Shown here: piece after piece, positions 4,859 to 5,519 of the stretch
Layout: every line of letters starts with the position of its first letter
Position numbering within the stretch: the stretch's first letter is position 1
NCBI GenBank assembly: GCA_002390745.1
Contig: DGQK01000044.1
Coordinates: 1 to 5,519, forward strand
Length of the DNA stretch: 5,519 bases
Reading direction: 5' to 3'
Source of the DNA: Bacteroidetes bacterium UBA4416
GTDB lineage: Bacteria > Bacteroidota > Bacteroidia > B-17B0 > Aurantibacillaceae
The notes under the pieces: generated by a model
What the model was told of the DNA's origin: nothing
Database searches by the model: none
What the model saw: the letters and a program-made list of their open reading frames with translations, nothing else
Translations under genes and position numbers: made by a program

Positions 4859-5519
4859 CTATTTTTTGTTCAGGCTTTCTATGATTGCTCTAAACCCGGC
4901 CAGGCCTGCCTCCAGGTTTCCAATAATTTCCTCTGCCAATACATCAGGGTCGGGCAGGTTATCGAGATCAGCTAAGGACTTATCTTTGAGCCAGGTAATA
5001 TCCAGCGAGGTTTTATCGCGGGCCATGATCTCGTCATAGCTGAATTTGCGCCAGCGACCTTCCGGATTTGTTTTTTCGTGATAGGTTTCTTTTCTCTTGC
5101 CCCTGTTAGCAGGATTGTAGAGGGTGATAAATTCCCGGAGGTCTTCCAGCTTCAGGGGATTTTTTTTGAGCGTATGATGGATGTTGGTCCGGTAGTCATA
5201 TACCCAAACCTCTTTCGTCCAGGGTGTTTTACTGCTTTTTTTGTTATCGAAGAATACCACGTTGGCCTTCACGCCATTGGCATAGAAGATACCTGTCGGT
5301 AAACGTAAGATGGTATGAAGCTCTGTAGTTTCTAATAATTTTTTACGAACGGCCTCACCGGCACCACCTTCAAATAAGACATTGTCGGGTAGCACGACCG
5401 CTGCCTGCCCTGTTGTTTTAAGAATGCTGCGGATGTGCTGAATAAAGTTCAACTGCTTGTTGCTGGTTGTAGCCCAAAAGTCGATGCGGTTGTACGTAAG
5501 GTCTTCTTTTTCCTGCTCG
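4859..5519 (-). CDS. hsdM: Type I restriction-modification DNA methyltransferase subunit, C-terminal part (5' end outside window)
   Basis: The frame enters from the right edge without a stop and ends at TAG (4861-4859), leaving 219 full visible residues. HsdM transfers a methyl group from S-adenosylmethionine to adenine N6. It works in complex with HsdS, and with HsdR for restriction. Diagnostic blocks, numbered from the first visible codon, are YNRIDFWATTSNKQLNFIQHI (about 9-29), AAVVLPDNVLFEGGAGEAVRKKLL (about 38-61) and LHTILRLPTGIFYANGVKANVVFF (about 66-89). The tail, PDPDVLAEEIIGNLEAGLAGFRAI, is typical of the family's C-terminal helical region. The AdoMet-binding motif and the catalytic NPPF motif lie upstream and are not visible. 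A TTG at 5452 could be mistaken for a start, but the conserved NKQLNFIQHI block spans it, so it is internal. No hsdS follows; the next gene is an unrelated lipoprotein 105 nt downstream. Confidence 0.95.
   Translation of the reverse strand, partial: EQEKEDLTYNRIDFWATTSNKQLNFIQHIRSILKTTGQAAVVLPDNVLFEGGAGEAVRKKLLETTELHTILRLPTGIFYANGVKANVVFFDNKKSSKTPWTKEVWVYDYRTNIHHTLKKNPLKLEDLREFITLYNPANRGKRKETYHEKTNPEGRWRKFSYDEIMARDKTSLDITWLKDKSLADLDNLPDPDVLAEEIIGNLEAGLAGFRAIIESLNKK

Noticed and set aside
4859..5452. Treating the TTG at 5452 as the hsdM start
   Set aside because: The frame stays open to the window edge, and the conserved DFWATTSNKQLNF block spans this codon, so the gene begins outside the window.
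3260..5519. A joint defence or repair operon of nfi, DUF1579 lipoprotein and hsdM
   Set aside because: A strong terminator and separate promoter candidates split the genes, and an envelope lipoprotein lies between the two DNA enzymes. Proximity alone does not support a shared system.

Overview
The window looks like chromosomal DNA from a member of the Bacteroidota, most plausibly a Chitinophaga-like lineage. This rests on the protein style, including a lipoprotein followed by a Ser/Thr/Pro/Ala linker. It also rests on start codons that lack Shine-Dalgarno sequences, AT-rich leaders, and upstream motifs of the TTTG...TAnnTTTG type. The assignment is an inference from these traits. No rRNA, tRNA or other taxonomic marker is present.

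Layout from left to right. At 1-893 (+) lies the C-terminal part of a polytopic membrane protein that runs off the left edge. At 894-1319 is a gene-free stretch rich in short palindromes: a REP-like cluster at about 903-1009, a perfect 18-bp palindrome at 1113-1130, and repeated CCGGATCC and other symmetric sites. A complete CAT-type amino-acid permease follows at 1320-3047 (+). A convergent 212-bp gap at 3048-3259 has a CCGG-rich hairpin but no clear terminator. The minus strand then carries three genes. Endonuclease V (nfi) at 3260-3955 has all expected catalytic residues. A DUF1579-type lipoprotein lies at 4100-4753. The C-terminal part of a type I restriction-modification methyltransferase (HsdM), at 4859-5519, runs off the right edge.

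The clearest regulatory object is a long nested hairpin at 4006-4076 followed by eight U's on the minus strand. It is a rho-independent terminator for the lipoprotein gene, and its T-tract overlaps the likely -33 element of the nfi promoter. The genes do not form one pathway: nutrient uptake, repair of deaminated bases, an envelope lipoprotein and DNA modification sit side by side. The terminator and candidate promoters suggest that the lipoprotein gene and nfi are separate transcription units. I found no CRISPR array, transposase, tRNA or phage gene, and no convincing sign of an undescribed multi-gene system. The parts most worth a second look are the non-coding 894-1319 stretch, the 4006-4086 structure, and the lack of hsdS immediately downstream of hsdM.
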